Shown piece after piece: positions 42,909-56,523 of a DNA stretch of 64,000 nucleotides. Positions within the stretch are counted from its first letter, which is position 1; every line of letters begins with the position of its first letter. A model generated the notes under the pieces. The model worked only from the letters and a program-made list of their open reading frames with translations, was not told the origin of the DNA and made no database searches. Made by a program: the position numbers and the translations under genes. The stretch lies in assembly GCF_050947875.1 (NCBI RefSeq), contig NC_134568.1, positions 215,805,648-215,869,647 of the forward strand, written 5' to 3'. This DNA is from Dermacentor variabilis. Its lineage: Eukaryota > Arthropoda > Arachnida > Ixodida > Ixodidae.

Positions 42909-45221
42909 GTCAAAAGCGCGTCTACTACTTCGGTGGAGCTGAGCTCTTTCAAAGGGATTGCTTCTGGAAACTTGGTAGCCGGACACAGCATGGTAAACAA
43001 GTACCTGTAGCCCGATTTTGTTTTTGGAAGAGGCCCTACCGTGTCTATTACAAGTCGTCTGAAAGGCTCTGTTATTAAGGGCACTACCTTCAGTGGAGCT
43101 TTCCATGTCTCTCCTGGTTTACCAGAACGCTGGCAGGCGTCGCATGATCTTACAAAGTTTTCTACGTCTTTGAAACAGCCAGGCCAGTAGTATTCCATAA
43201 GCAATCTTTCCGTTGATTTGTTTATGCCTAGGTGGCCAGACCACCCATTTCTATGACAGAGACTCAAAAGGTCCTCCCTATATTTAGTAGGTACGACTAA
43301 CTGATCTAAAATCCTACCCTTTCGATCTCTGTATTGCCGATACAACAATCCTCCTCTCTCATGTATCGTCACGTTGCGCCTAGCAATGCCTTCTTTAGCT
43401 GTGTCATGTAATTTAGGTAAGCTCTCATCATTCTTTTGCTCGGCGGCCAATGACTCTCTATCCACACGTAAGAGCTGATCAAAGTTCTTTGAGGCAGGTG
43501 ATAATAACGACCCTGTCTCACTTGTGAGTGCGTCAGCTTGCTCTTCCTGCAGGCTTGAACTTTGACACTCTAGGGCTACGCTCTCATTGAACTGGTCAGC
43601 TGGCAGGCTTTCCTCAACTGCTCTTTTGTCCCTCGAGCCTAGCTCGGATTCGGGTATTGAAGTTATCCCCTTTTCTGCTTCCGTTGGAGGAGCTTGTGCA
43701 TCTTCAGCCGAAAGCGACGCGATATTACGAGCTTGGCCTCGGGTCAATGCCTGTACTATGCCCTCTCCCAGTTTGAGCCCTTTGTCACGCAGTAACTGAT
43801 TCGAACGATTCGAAAAGATGTAAGGGTACTGCAGTGACAAAAATGTGGAAACTGCAGCCTCAGTCTCTAGCTCCCCGAATGGTCCACTGATTTTGACTTT
43901 GGCCATGGGCAGGCACACGCTGTGTTCTTCTAAAACCTGTTTGATCCATGCCACTTCTCCGGTGAAGTCATCTACCGTCACGTAAGACGGACGGACAATG
44001 TCCATCGTGGCGGCACTGTCTCTTAGCCCTCGGCATGGTTTGGCATTAACTTGCAGGTCGTGAAGATATTGACTTAAAAGTTCCATATTTTCGTCTTTTA
44101 ACTCTACGTAGGAAAAAACTACGCTTGGCTTCCCGCAGTTTACAGATATATGTCCCAGTTTGTGGCATTTATAACAGCGGATCGGCCTAAAAGGTTCGAA
44201 TTTTCTTTTCTGTTCCCTTTTTGCGGTTTCTCCGTTAAGTTTCTGCTCGCTCTTTTCTGCGGGCTTTTCCTCCACGTCTACAGGCTCCGATCGTCTAGTC
44301 TGCGAACCCCTTTTGAACGGAAATGGTTTCCGCGGTCCATTTCGACCGTCCAAGTTTCCGTCCTCGGCGTTCAACTTTCTACAAGTTGCGTACTCTTCGG
44401 CTAATTCAGCCGCCCTTTCCACAGTGTTTACATTCCCTCTGTCTTGCACCCACAGTTTCACAGCTTTTGGGATGGCTTTGTAAAACTGCTCTAGACACAT
44501 GCATTCAATGATCATGTCCCTGCTGTCGTACGCTTCCGCGCTTTTCAGCCACTCGGCTAGGTTGGCCTTTAAGCTATATGCAAACTCCGGATATCCCTCG
44601 CTATCTTTCTTGCCTGTGCTCCTAAACCTTTGCCGAAAAGCTTCGGCTGAAAAGTGGTATTTCTTCAGGAGACTAGCCTTAACTTTTGCATAATCATATG
44701 CATCCTGTGCACTCAATCTGGCGATTACTTCCGCCGCCTCACACGGCAACATAGACAGCAACCGCTGTGGCCATGTACTCGGACCGAAGTTCATCTTCTC
44801 ACAAGTACTTTCAAAATTGCATAGGAACAAGCCTATGTCGGTCCCGACCTCAAATGGCTTTAATAGCCTGTCTATGCGGTACGATTCTGCCTCACTTGAT
44901 CGTCCCAGAGCGCCTTCACTTCCTTGAGACAACTCCAAACGTTTGCTTTCAAGTTCAAGTTGCATTTTTCTTAACTCGCGATCTTTATCGCGTTCCTCTC
45001 TCTCTCTCTGTCCCGTTCTTCTCTTTCTCTTTCCCGTTCTTCTCTTTCTCTGTCCCGTTTCTCTCTTTTTTTCAGAAGTTCAAACCCCATTTCAATTTCT
45101 TCCTCACTGGCCTTTTCGGAAATTAGCTCCAATAATTCCGATTTTAGCATTTCCTTCCATCTAGGCCAAGTTCCTCACCAACAATCAACAATTCGTCTCT
45201 CAGCAGTGTCCTTAACTCCAT
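42909..45221 (-). pseudogene. Provirus gag-protease-integrase (first part), broken
   Basis: Gag begins at ATG 45221, with frame changes near 45147 and 45005 in an Arg/Glu-rich coiled N-terminus, then runs open from 44965. The capsid contains a SCAN-like region (YDYAKVKASLLKKYHFSAEA, FRQRFR, LEQFYKAIP). A zinc knuckle CYKCHKLGHISVNC follows, then a protease-like LRDSAATMDIVRPSYV, where the expected D-S/T-G is DSA, then an acidic linker. The integrase H2C2 zinc domain (HRNGWSGHLG, CDACQRSG) and the first catalytic Asp (VIDTVGPLP) precede the break at 42909. SCAN-like capsids are known from Gmr1-like elements, from which the vertebrate SCAN domain is thought to derive. Confidence 0.87.
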
Positions 45222-45422
45222 GATTGCTGCTTTACTGCCTTGGTCCTGCTCGCTAAATCTAGCTAGGAAAACACAACCTAGCTAACACTCAACAATCTAG
45301 CTTCCCTGCTGTTCTAAACAGAACAACCACAAAATGAAGCCTAGAGAGTCAAAGCAAGAACCAAGCACTCACCGCAGTCACAGCACCACTTCGCAAAGTC
45401 CATCTCACCGCTGTCAGCCAGT
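45222..45422 (-). other. Provirus leader with putative primer-binding site
   Basis: Downstream of the 5' LTR (minus strand) the sequence continues AC then TGGCTGACAGCGGTGAGA, a TGG-initial segment in the position of a tRNA primer-binding site. The tRNA was not identified. Confidence 0.45.
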
Positions 45423-46398
<976 letters not shown>

Positions 46399-46402
46399 GC
46401 GC

Positions 46403-46690
46403 TCGTAGTTTGATCGAGTTGATGGTGATAAGTGGGCTCCCATAATTGTGAAGCTAACAATGCTAGTCCTCACAGTTAAACACACGTATTGGTTTTCATT
46501 GTCAGGTGACACTGGGGGATGAACATATGTCAAGCCACGGCGTATGAAAACAATAACCTTGCTGCATTGCCCGTGGGTGGAGGAGATAATGGGTCCCGGT
46601 GCAGCCTCTGACTTTGGGACCCTTGTCTGTGTACCATATTTTGTAAGAAATTGTTATTAACGAATAACAAACTGAAACTGAAACTGATAC
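46403..46690 (+). mobile_element. Probable LINE 3' end with (TGAAAC)n
   Basis: Sequence ending TTGTTATTAACGAATAACAA then ACTGAAACTGAAACTGATAC has the hexamer-repeat tail typical of CR1/L2-like LINEs. It lies between the provirus and a minus-strand family 1 LINE. No coding part is recognised; based partly on recall. Confidence 0.45.
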
Positions 46691-48060
46691 CCGGACAGTC
46701 CGATGGGAGATGATATGCTTGGCTCACAAATGACAATAATGGGAAACCTATTCGCAAATACGAACTTACGAACTATTGAAAGTTGGACATGCGTGGCTTC
46801 AGTCCTCTACCGTTCCATTAAAGGACAGGCGTATTCTGGACCTCCCCAGGAAACGATGCCATCTGGCGGGCCGTTGCCCCTTTACCCTAGAGCCGCAAAT
46901 ATTCAGTTCAGGATGTCCAGCATCTCCAGTGTGCTCTGCGCCGACGGGGTTTTCATGTTGTTGAATAGACCACACATAGCATCCATCAGTGTCCGCAACA
47001 TGATTATGATTTATGATATGGCGATTATCAGATGTCGTTGCATCAGCGGTTGGTGAGAGTGTCGAGGGCAGCGGAATTCGGGGTGAGTCCGTGGCAGGTT
47101 GTGCTTTTGGAAGCGCGGGCCACTTTTGAGGATGATCGAGAGTCTTTCTAATTTCTTCGTTTTCACTGTATCCTTCTTGGTGGTGCTCCGTGTTGATGCA
47201 GCAGCCTCTTTGGCGGAACACGGCGTGTCGCTTGGTGCGGCTTTTTGCTGCGCTTTTCGGTGGCGATACCGTCGCCACCTAAGTATAGGAGCAGCTTCCA
47301 GACTTTAAGCAGTGCCGTATTCTGCTTTTCGTTTTCCCATTTCTTTTTTGTGCTTCTTTCCTTTTTTTGTAATATCTCTTTTCTATTATATTTATTCCAC
47401 TTTACCCCTTTCCCAGCACAGGGCAGCCAGATGGTCTGAGAACTGGCTAACCTTCCTTTCTATCCGTCTATTCCTGCTTTCTCCTTCCCATTGTGTTGAA
47501 TGATCTCACACCATACGTTTTAAAACCGTGAATTCCTTCAGGAACCGTGGGTAGTCCTTCAATGAGGCTTCCTTGGAACCACGCCAATTAGGGCACTTTA
47601 AGACGGTCGCGTGGCAGGCGTCTTGTGAATAGGATTCAGCACGCCGCGGACACACAATATTTTTCGCACAGACGCTTTTCACGCGGCCAGTCTTGAAGCA
47701 CTTGTGACACTGTATGGACTTCGGTATGTATGGTCGAACTGAACGGCAAACGTGGCCAACTTTAACGTGAGAGGAAAGGCTGTCTCCTTCAAACACGAGT
47801 TTCACACAGCGAGTGTTTCCGAGTCTGATGCGCTGCGTGATGAGAGTGCCTTCTGTCGTTGGCTTTATTAATATCGGCAAGTCCTCTGTCGGAATGGAAA
47901 CACCGACGCAATATTTGACGCCCACAGTACCGTTACAGCCAGGCATCTGTGAACAAGCATTTGTAAAAGCAAGTGTTGCTGTGCATTCTGCAAGCCGCGG
48001 ACTAACGTGTGTTAAGTCGGGCATGGAAGAGTCGACGCTCCTTTATGGCGGTGTAGATGA
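46691..48060 (-). pseudogene. Family 1 LINE fragment: ORF1 C-terminal half and ORF2 start
   Basis: On minus: ORF1 from 48060 to about 47490 with LPILIKPTTEGTLI, RLGNTRCVKLVFEGDS, HVKVGHVCRSVRPYIPKS, CHKCFKTGRVKSVC and CPNWRGSKEASLKD, ending KRMV, a stop, then DHSTQ. After a plus-strand insertion (47230-47490) ORF1 resumes with WPALPK and a C-terminal NNMKTPSAQ region. ORF2 starts near 46820 with QWNGRGLKPRMSNFQ and FPIIVICEP in a shifted frame, and is lost at about 46690. This is the same family as 4198-10227. Confidence 0.78.
47230..47490 (+). mobile_element. Family 1 LINE 3' end inserted in the LINE fragment
   Basis: The plus strand reads a short ORF2 end (GAASRL, stop at 47308) and a divergent tail with CAGGGCAGCCAGATG, CTGGCTAACC and a pyrimidine-rich end. 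The hairpin arms are AGCCAG (47425-47430) and CTGGCT (47443-47448), changed relative to other copies but still complementary. Boundaries are approximate. Confidence 0.68.
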
Positions 48061-48640
48061 TAGCGGCCAAATTTAACGCAACCGCAGCGAAATTTGAGCA
48101 ACTTCAGTGCCTTGCGGGGTGGTTTAAACCAGCGCTGTACGGCACACGGCCGAGCAAGAAACGGCATATTGCAGCTCTATATATGCATTAACTCCGCCCA
48201 AACCACCGGCCTTCGCAACGCCATTGAACATTTATTCAATTTTTTTAATAGTGTTATTATTATTTTGCCCCGAGCTTGCCCTCAGCCCGATGAATCGGCA
48301 AGAGCTCGCGAATGCAACGAAAAAAAAAAAAAGAAAGAACTGTTTTCTTCGCGACATGAATATGCTGCCTGAAATTGACAGCTGCATGTTCTGCTGGTGT
48401 TGATGTAAACAAGTTGAGGCTCCCATATATCAACTTTGCATGAATATGCCACTGGGAAACTCACTTTTTTTTTTCGGCGCACGTCGTACGTGAATTTAAA
48501 GCTCTAATGTGTACCACCCCTATGTGCCACGTTCTGTGCTATACAACATAGTCATACCGGGTTTCGAAGTAAAATCGTCGTTCCTTTAGTTTCCTGATTT
48601 CTAGAGCTTTGTAGGAAGCGAGGAGATGGAATGGAACGCA
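48061..48640. other. Anonymous DNA
   Basis: A-rich and T-rich tracts and no recognised gene. Confidence 0.45.
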
Positions 48641-49750
48641 AGAAGCCGTCATACAGTGCTTATATGAAGGTTCCAAAGGTCTCTAGGTACTACGCTATAG
48701 CTGAAAAACTAAACGGGTGGGAGTCGACTGGCCGCCGCAGTAAGCGAACTGCTTCGCACTCGTGCGCAGCTAAGTGCCGTGGAAGCAGCCGGCAACAGCT
48801 TGCCCAGCATGATGGGAAAAAAAAAAAAAAACGGAGCCGAAGCAGACGGCGTGCTTGGCTGGTGCACCTGTGAGCTGTTGTCGGAGTGCAGCTGCACCTC
48901 TCGCCCCACTCGTCCCTGACCGCGCTGCATCCCTCTCCACCACAGCACCACGCTATCCCCTTCTCTTTCATTGTTGCAACACAGCTGTGTTCCGCTGAAT
49001 ATGTCCCCGTCTGTTTTCCGTTTGCTCTTCTCGCGCGCCACTCATGCCGCACGAGCGCGGGCGTTATTTTTACTTTCCTTTTCGCGACATCTCCGCGGCC
49101 GATCGGTGCAGGCCGACTTATTTTCTTTCCCTTTGCTTTTTTATTCCGCACACCGTGGAAACTCGCGTCGTCTCCCCGTATTGCGTCCTCGGCGGCGGAA
49201 CCCTATAGCCGCTCGAGCACGCGCTCTGACGCCGCGAACTCCGCGCGCGCTTCTCCCCACGCAGCACCGCGGTGTCGGATCCGGCGCCGGAAGCGCGCCG
49301 TGCAGTTTCTCCTTTTGTTTTGCTTCGTTCTTTCTTGCTCTTCTTTTGGCCGCCACACGGCGACGACGGTGTCTGCAAGCGGTCGTAAATTTCCCCTCCT
49401 TGGCCAGTTACATTTTCGGCTTGCCTGCCACACTTCGTACAGCGGGGGAGCCCAAGCGAGTGAGTAGTAATCACGCCGTAGTAGTTTCCTTTATCGCCCC
49501 CCGATCGTCTGCTGCTGTTGCGTGGCCTTTTGTTTCGCCGAGCGCGTCCGATGCTTGCGCGGTTCCGCGCAGCGCGGAGCCGCGGACAGCACTCGGGCGG
49601 CAGCTGCGGCGAGCGTGTGCGCCTTCTCGCGCGCCGTTGATCGAGCCATCATCGGGCCCAGCCTGTTAGCTGCCCACGCGAATCGTGAAGCGCCGCCGTT
49701 CGATTTATAATTCGCGGCGCTTCTCGTTCGATTGCCACGCGCGGTACCAG
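48641..49750. other. GC-rich block with overlapping frames on both strands
   Basis: CpG-rich from about 48.7 kb to 49.75 kb. Frames of 232 codons (48971-49669, plus), 193 codons (48886-49467, plus) and 153 codons (49151-48690, minus) overlap; their products are Arg/Ser/Ala-rich and unrecognised. No splice or promoter evidence could be tied to any of them. It may be a CpG island or GC-rich repeat. Confidence 0.3.
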
Positions 49751-51665
49751 CGTAATCCCAAAACGCAAAGAATGGGAGCAGCTAGCTATTTGCATAAATG
49801 AACACCGGCTGCCATGTTGTATTATTTCACGTATAGCCGTTCGCTCGTACGGAAGTCTCGCATACCCCACTGGGCTCTTTGCCGCTCGCGGGACCTGCAT
49901 CCGACATGTACGATTTCTTCGCCTCGACGCACGAACTGCCAGCTTCTGAGAGTACAACGCCAGCGAGGAACATGCATCGCGTTGTACACATTATCCAACG
50001 GCGCGTGCTATAACTAAAGAACCGCAGGCAGCGCGTACTGTGGGTCGATGTATAGGCACGTGAAGAAAGGGAAAGTCGTGATTTGTAATACAAACTCAGA
50101 AGCACACGTGCTCATTTCTTCTCTGTGGTGACGTCGCACACTTTTCTTTACAGCCTCGGATAATTTGACTACGAATATAGACTACGTGTCTTAACAAGTG
50201 AAGAAAACCAATCTCTACATATTCGTGCCCCTAACTCCGGTGTAGTTCTGCAATTGAGCCCTGCGGTAGCTGTTTCGACAAACACTGTAAACGACCTAAT
50301 ATCCTTTGGGCTCCCAATTAGCGCAGTTTTGGATAATTATCCCGCTAACTATATAGCGAGTAGTTTGCGGCATATTGGTGATGAGTTGCACAATTTACTC
50401 GTACTAGTACCCGAATACACAGCCGGTCCTTTTTCCTGTGCGCGAAATTTAGTGGCCGCGAATTCTTCCGAACCTTTACTCCGTGATGAGCATGCAGAAA
50501 AATGAGTTGACGAATAAACAGGTTTTATTAGAGAAGGCCCTGATAGGCTAGATACTCGATACTGTTATCCCACGCGTAGGCACTCTCATGTATAAAAAAT
50601 ATGTTGGTTTCCTATAATGGTTCACAAAATAGGTGCGCATTCGGCTCGTTCCCGAAGTGCCCTTTGTGTGGCTCAGCCGCGGGAGATGTCCGACGGGCAG
50701 ACGGACAAAGTAGGGAGTCTACTAAACGCGCAAATTGCGAAGTAGAGCTTTGGCAAACCTGCGGTGTATAGTAATACGAGCGAAATGGACTGTTTGTTTG
50801 CCCGCAAGGGCCGTTTGGTGTGCGGGTTCAAAGGGCGCGTCAGGTTCCGAGGGCGCTGTCGGGTTCGGTCATGCGACAGGCCTCGCTCGTTGCCGCAGCT
50901 GCCACCTCCATCTGTCGGGGGCACTGCCGGAAGCTTGCGCGACTGGGTGGTCATTCTCTTTTCCTCACGCCCACCTGTAAGACGACTCGACTAGGAAGCC
51001 GGATACGGATAGGGCTGCAGGCATCGCAGGCTCGGTTTTCTTCGCACAATACGGCTACCCGAAGACTGCTCATTTCAGGCAAGGTCTAATGAAAGGCGGC
51101 GTTTTCTTTTATTTATCTCTGTGTTATTTTTTACGCGTCGTTACTTGAAGTCTAGTATAAACCGAACCACACTTACTTGCGCTCGTAAGAAAGAATGCTG
51201 ATCTTCAGATGAATTGTAGTCAACGAGGAGGAAGAAGGGTTGCATTCACACACACTGCTGTTTTGCAAGGTTTGACAGCGCGTAACTACAAATGTGTTTC
51301 TACGACACGTTTGGCGCTCCTATAAGAAAGTGTATGCAGGTTGCCCTAGCTAACTTTAGCCATGGTTTAAATATATACGAAAACGCTCCACGGGGACGCG
51401 ACCGAATGCGTGTCGTTGCCCATTGTAAGGAGCAAGTCACGCGATGTATTTTTTTTTACACTCCACTTAAATAAAAATTATCAGTCAGTATTAATTGAGT
51501 ATCAACTTTAGGGCATAACTTCCAATTGGAAACTTGTGGAACGTTCTACGAAACATATATAATTCAGCAGCTTCTAACTTCTCACTTGTTACGCAATCAT
51601 TTCTTTACGTCCTAGGAAAGCCCCCGAAATATACATTAAAAAAAGAAAAAAAAAAGCTCGCTACA
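49751..51665. other. Anonymous DNA, no gene seen
   Basis: Small ORFs (for example 50254-50505 and 50820-51089) show no recognised domains. No TE landmarks found. Confidence 0.45.
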
Positions 51666-52647
51666 TGGGCCGTATATCGTTAACCTATTCCAATATGTTT
51701 TCATTCCTATATTCTGACGTAAATTTGCGTAACCGCTGACGCAAGCATCGGGTGGTGACCCGCAGGGTTGTCTGAACAGACCAATCAAATGCTCCCCTCG
51801 TTCATAGGAGATCACCTTTGTTTGCTTGAAAAACGAATAACGTTACCTGCACTGAGCGGCTTGTCTTATCTAATTGGCTCACAAGAGGCGAGGAGCATGC
51901 TCAAGGGGAGTGGGATTCGATGGGACCGAGCCACTGCACTGAATATCGATAACCGGATGAAGAGGCTGGTGCCGGCGTCTGCGATTGGTCCGCTTTCTCT
52001 TACTTGCGGTGGCTCGTCGACAATCGCGGCGGCATGCAAGGGAAGCTTAAGAATGACGCTAAAACGGATCCTCAGCAAAGAAGAGTTGGCAGAACAAGAT
52101 CGTAAACGTGCCGAAAGTTCTCGAAAACGTTACACGGCCACGCAAAAAGTATTATTACACGCAAATAAACCCATGCTCTCCGGCAGGGGCGAGCAGCCAG
52201 TGCCGGTGCGATCGGCGGCAGCCATCTTTTATTCCTTTCGGAACGGGGCAGCCTGCGGCTATTCAGAAGAACATTCAGTTTTGTTCGGCATATTAATGCA
52301 TCTTTTACGCGTACGCGTCACTTTGACGCGGTAAGTTTTTGCGGTTTTGGGACGTCGCGTGAGAGGCAGGTGAAGTGGGTGCAGCCCGAAAACTTTTGAC
52401 CAATAGCCGAGGGCTAATGGCAAAAAGGCGTCGAATCAGGAATGCCTATTTTCGTTTTGTTCGGTAACATTATGCATAATCAGTGTGTACACGTCATATC
52501 AGATGGGGAGCTATCGCGGTTTTCGTGACGTCGCGGGACAGACAGGTGAATTGGGGGTGGTCTAAAAAAATCCTTTGACCAATCGCGGTGGGCTGATCGC
52601 AGAATCGGAATAGAAAAGTTTGGAACAGTTTTACGTTATAGCGCCCA
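51666..52647 (+). mobile_element. Terminal-inverted-repeat element, copy 1
   Basis: Begins TGGGCCGTATATCGTTAACC and ends with GGAACAGTTTTACGTTATAG then CGCCCA; the second copy at 63466 has the cleaner start GGGGCCCTATAACGTAAAAC, showing that the termini are inverted repeats. A 188-codon frame (51768-52334) spans the interior but is interrupted in copy 2, so it is not convincingly coding. Likely a non-autonomous DNA transposon. Confidence 0.7.
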
Positions 52648-52792
52648 TGCCCGCTTTCGTGCCGCGATTTCCGTGCTCTCAAGCGTGGTGCGTATCGTGA
52701 CGAAATCGTGGACACCATTCCCAAGCGCCGTGATTAGGGAGCCTTAATTGTTGGCAGTGCGATTTGCGCTGCCAACAATTTCAGTTTTCTGT
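52648..52792. other. Short spacer with local inverted repeat
   Basis: AATTGTTGGCAG and CTGCCAACAATT near 52747-52780 form a short inverted repeat. Nothing else seen. Confidence 0.5.
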
Positions 52793-52956
52793 TACTGAGG
52801 ACGAGGTTACGGGTTGGATACCCAGCCGACGGCGGGTGCATATCGATGGAGGCGAAACTCACAAAAAAAAAGCTCGTGTACCTAGATTTAGGTGTAGTAC
52901 CTTAAAGGACTCCTGAGTGGTCAAAATTAAACTAGAGTCCTCCACTCTATGGGGTC
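52793..52956 (+). mobile_element. Decayed tRNA-derived SINE
   Basis: ATCGATGGAGGCGAAACTC, CTCGTGTACCTAGATTTAGG, GTGGTCAAAATTAAACTAGA and GTCCTCCACT match the SINE body. The head is strongly mutated and the 3' end is missing. Confidence 0.72.
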
Positions 52957-54039
52957 TTTCAATAGGCCCAGCGTTGGTTTGTGACGTTGAGCGTCATGAA
53001 TCAACCAGTCATATCGGTTTCTTTGCGAACTGGGAGTGCAGTAGACCTTCGGGCGGTTACCCTCGCGACTTTTCCAATGAGCAACCACTCGTTCTGAACC
53101 TTAATTCTTTACGATATATATAACCGCCCTCTTTCTCAATGCGCTCTAGTGAAGACGACAACGCGGTTTGCATTTTAAATATTAGCTGAAAGCTTCTATA
53201 AGGAGCTTCCATCGTGTATTTTCTTTACGAGGTACGATATAGCCTCGAAAATGAAAATAAAAACATTCTTGTGAATTTTTTTTTATCCTGAAAAGACAAA
53301 GTTCTCTAAAACGTACCTGTAACAAATAGTGACCGCGGTCGCAAGTGACACTTTTAGAGGAAGTATGCATGAATTTCCTGAATGAAACATACACTCTACT
53401 CGGCTTGAAATATCAAAATCATACCTACTTACACAAAAAAAGATTTCATAAATATTCTTTATGTCTCTTTGATGATAAATACGTTGTTTTCTAGAGCACG
53501 CCATGCTTAGTAAAACTATCAAACATTGCAGCTGCGACAGCTCAGACTATATGAAGGTAATAATAAAGCTTATTGGCATTTCCTTCCTCACAGGAAGAAG
53601 GACATGAGCTAAAGGCAATAAAGCCTGGTAGAGGCACTTGTTCCCTGTACAATACAGCCTGAATTGCAGATTTTTTTAGCATAGGACACCGTGTGCCTTG
53701 ATGTGCATACAATACATTAATACCTTACACAGTACATACAATACACGCAACACAATGCACTAATGCTTTATACAGTAGAAAATGCGCAATACACTGGTCG
53801 TGACGCATGATGCATACGTAAAAACAGGTAAAGTACGTGTTACATGCATTTATGTGTACTTGGATGCTCATAATTTACCTAAATGTAAGTCAAGAAAAGT
53901 TGAGAAGTGATTATTATGTAGTGGAGATTCTTGTTCCCTACATAATAAATACATTTTTTTAAAGATATTGACGTCGAAGTGTTATGTTCTTCTAATGTTA
54001 TATTTAACATATCAGGAATACGACAGTCCGTGTCCTGAT
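52957..54039. other. Anonymous AT-rich DNA
   Basis: No gene recognised. The stretch near 53.70-53.80 kb is rich in ACATACAATACA-like repeats. Confidence 0.45.
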
Positions 54040-55207
54040 GGCCGTAATATACCGGGCGTTCAAAATTAAGCTTTATGGTTTTCTTAAAATCAGGCACCGG
54101 GAGGCACGCGAAGACCACCTGTGCCAATAAGTTATGTGGCCAGGGGGACACAAAGTGATACGACAATTATCGCTGTCAGCAGCCCAATTAACTAAAATTG
54201 AATAATTAACTTTTTGTTGACTGAAGTAATTGGGTATGTTTGTATTGAAAAATTAGAGGCAGTCGTGTTTCTACATGGTATCAGCTGGAAGAATTCTTCT
54301 AGCGTGTCTGTGCTCCGAGATATCCGACTCCAAATTTTAGTTGTCGTTCGCATGATTACGCATCCAAGAGAGTTAGGATCGGCGCAGAGCTGCTCCCTGA
54401 TGTGACGCGGCTGTTGCGTGCGCCGTTTTGTCTGACAACTGGGCGGAGGCATAGGCAAAGATGATAACTGTTCCTCTTCCCTTCTCGGAAGCAACATACA
54501 AGAATTGATGAACCCGGAACCGCTGTCGTAACACGCGACCACACAGCCTGTAACGATGGCGGCAGCTGCCATGCCGAGATAATGGCACGAGCGGAGAAGC
54601 CGGAGGGCAATGCGCGTGCGTAAGGTGACTAGACGAGCGGGCATGGTCCTTGCCTGGGCTACGCAAATAAAGTGACTGCGTCTCCAAGCACTGTAAGTTT
54701 TATTGAAATCAACAGCAACTACTGCATGGCACACCGCGCTGTCGTATCTTGATTTCGCCAGCCGAGAGAGGTAGCGGGACATTTATCACCTTTGCCTATG
54801 CCTACGCTCCGTTGCCAGACTAAACGCCGCACGCAACAGCCGCGTCACATCAGGGAGGAGCTTTGCGCCGATCCTAACTCTCTTACAAGCGTAATCATGC
54901 GAACAATTAAGAAAATTTGGAGTCTGATATCTCGGAGCACAGACACGTTAGAAGAATTCTTCCAACTGACATTGTGTAGAAACACGATTGCCTCTAACTT
55001 TTCAATACAAACATACCCACACAGCAGTGAACAAAAAGTTTATTATTCAATTTTAGTTAATTGGGCTGCTGACAGCGATAATTGTCATATCACTTTGTGT
55101 CTCCCTGGCCACATAACTTATTGGCACAGATGGTCTTCGCGTGCCTCCCGGTGCCTAATTTTAAGAAAACCATAAAGCTTAATTTTGAACACTCGATATC
55201 TTACGGC
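54040..55207. repeat. Inverted duplication, ~410-bp arms, ~345-bp spacer
   Basis: The left arm (about 54445 down to 54040, read on minus) and the right arm (about 54795-55207, plus) share long identical blocks such as GCAACAGCCGCGTCACATCA, TTTTCAATACAAACATACCC, TTAATTGGGCTGCTGACAGC and AATTTTAAGAAAACCATAAA. By eye they are over 90% identical. A frame runs through each arm (54782-54192 minus, 54792-55175 plus) with the shared segment RRTQQPRHIRE-LCADPNSL, but no known domain. The spacer contains unrelated sequence. It may be a foldback transposon or an inverted pair of a dispersed repeat. Confidence 0.85.
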
Positions 55208-56523
55208 CGTACAGAAGATTGCCTTTCACCGGAATATATGCAGGTGAAAAGCACTCTTCCATGTTTTAGGTAAGCAGCATTGTGAACAGCAACAACATCT
55301 TGTAATAAGAAGCTTCAGTTGCTGGTAGATTTAAATGTTTTATAAGCAGACCATGCGTCGGAAGGTTTTCAGTTTTACTGTTATAACCTTCGTAAAACCT
55401 GAACACATTTTTTTATAGTACAACAAATTCTTGGTAACTCTTCTTTGTTGTAGAACCCCATACTAATATACGTAGGGTATGTCAGTTTGGAATAAAAAGA
55501 AATGGAATTATATAAAGCCTTCTTTTTCACCGAACGGGAACAAATTCAGATATGTAAACAACAACCGCTCTGCGCTGTAAATTTGTTAGCTTTTAAACAG
55601 TATTCCAAGATAAGTCATCCTAAACCGAGACCCCGAAAATTTTTTTAAAAGTTTTTTTACATGCATAAGTGTCGTTGTGTTAAAAATTAAAAAAAAAATA
55701 CTTTGCCTAAGTTTCCAAGCCGATTACTTTCTGCAACCACGTACGTACATGCGCGCGTGGTTGTCATTTTCCTTGTTTTTTTTTTTTTTTGGCGAGAGGG
55801 TCCAGCTCCTAGGTAGTGCATTAAAACATTTAGCGCTTTTTTCTTAGACCTCAATACGAACGTTCATGTAACTCGCGTGTTGCATAAGTAGTGGATGATT
55901 GTGCCTTACGCTCTGCGTAAGGCACAAGCGCAAAGGAAACGTTCTTTCCCTCTCTTGCACGAAAATTAAACCTCACGTTTCGCTTGTAAGAGAAATACGG
56001 AGTTCTAAATATAAAATAGTTGACGTTTTAGTAGCGTGTAGTAGCGACCATTTGCAAAATATCACTGAGCGTTTTCTTGTGTGTGTTCATAGCTCACTCA
56101 AAACACTTCAGCTACCATAATCTCGCAGCTCAGTCCACGATTGACGGCTGGAAATTTCACGTGAGCGATGGTTAATCTTGTGATTCAAGTGGCACAGATT
56201 CGATCCAGTGGGATCTTAGGATTGTCGGCTTGATGAACTAGTTGTGGGCTTATGAAAGAAGCGTTACTTAGAGTGGTTCACAATTTCTGACAAAAAAAAA
56301 AAAAAGACAGCTTTAGTACCTTGCAAATTTGCGCAAGACGACTGGATCAGACGTTTGTCTTTGAACATCTAGTAAATTTTGCAGGCTAAGTTACGTGTTT
56401 ATGGAAAAAGATAGCCTGCAAAAATACTGACGTGAGCGTAGCAAACCGGCACAAATGAGTGCAGTACAACAGTATTTTTATTGCGGCGTGTCAGGATATG
56501 AAAAAAACTAAAAAAATAAAAAA
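55208..56523. other. Anonymous AT-rich DNA
   Basis: Small ORFs, A and T runs, no recognised gene or repeat. Confidence 0.45.

Noticed and set aside
46703..47056. 117-codon plus-strand ORF
   Set aside because: Shadow of family 1 LINE ORF1/ORF2 on the opposite strand.
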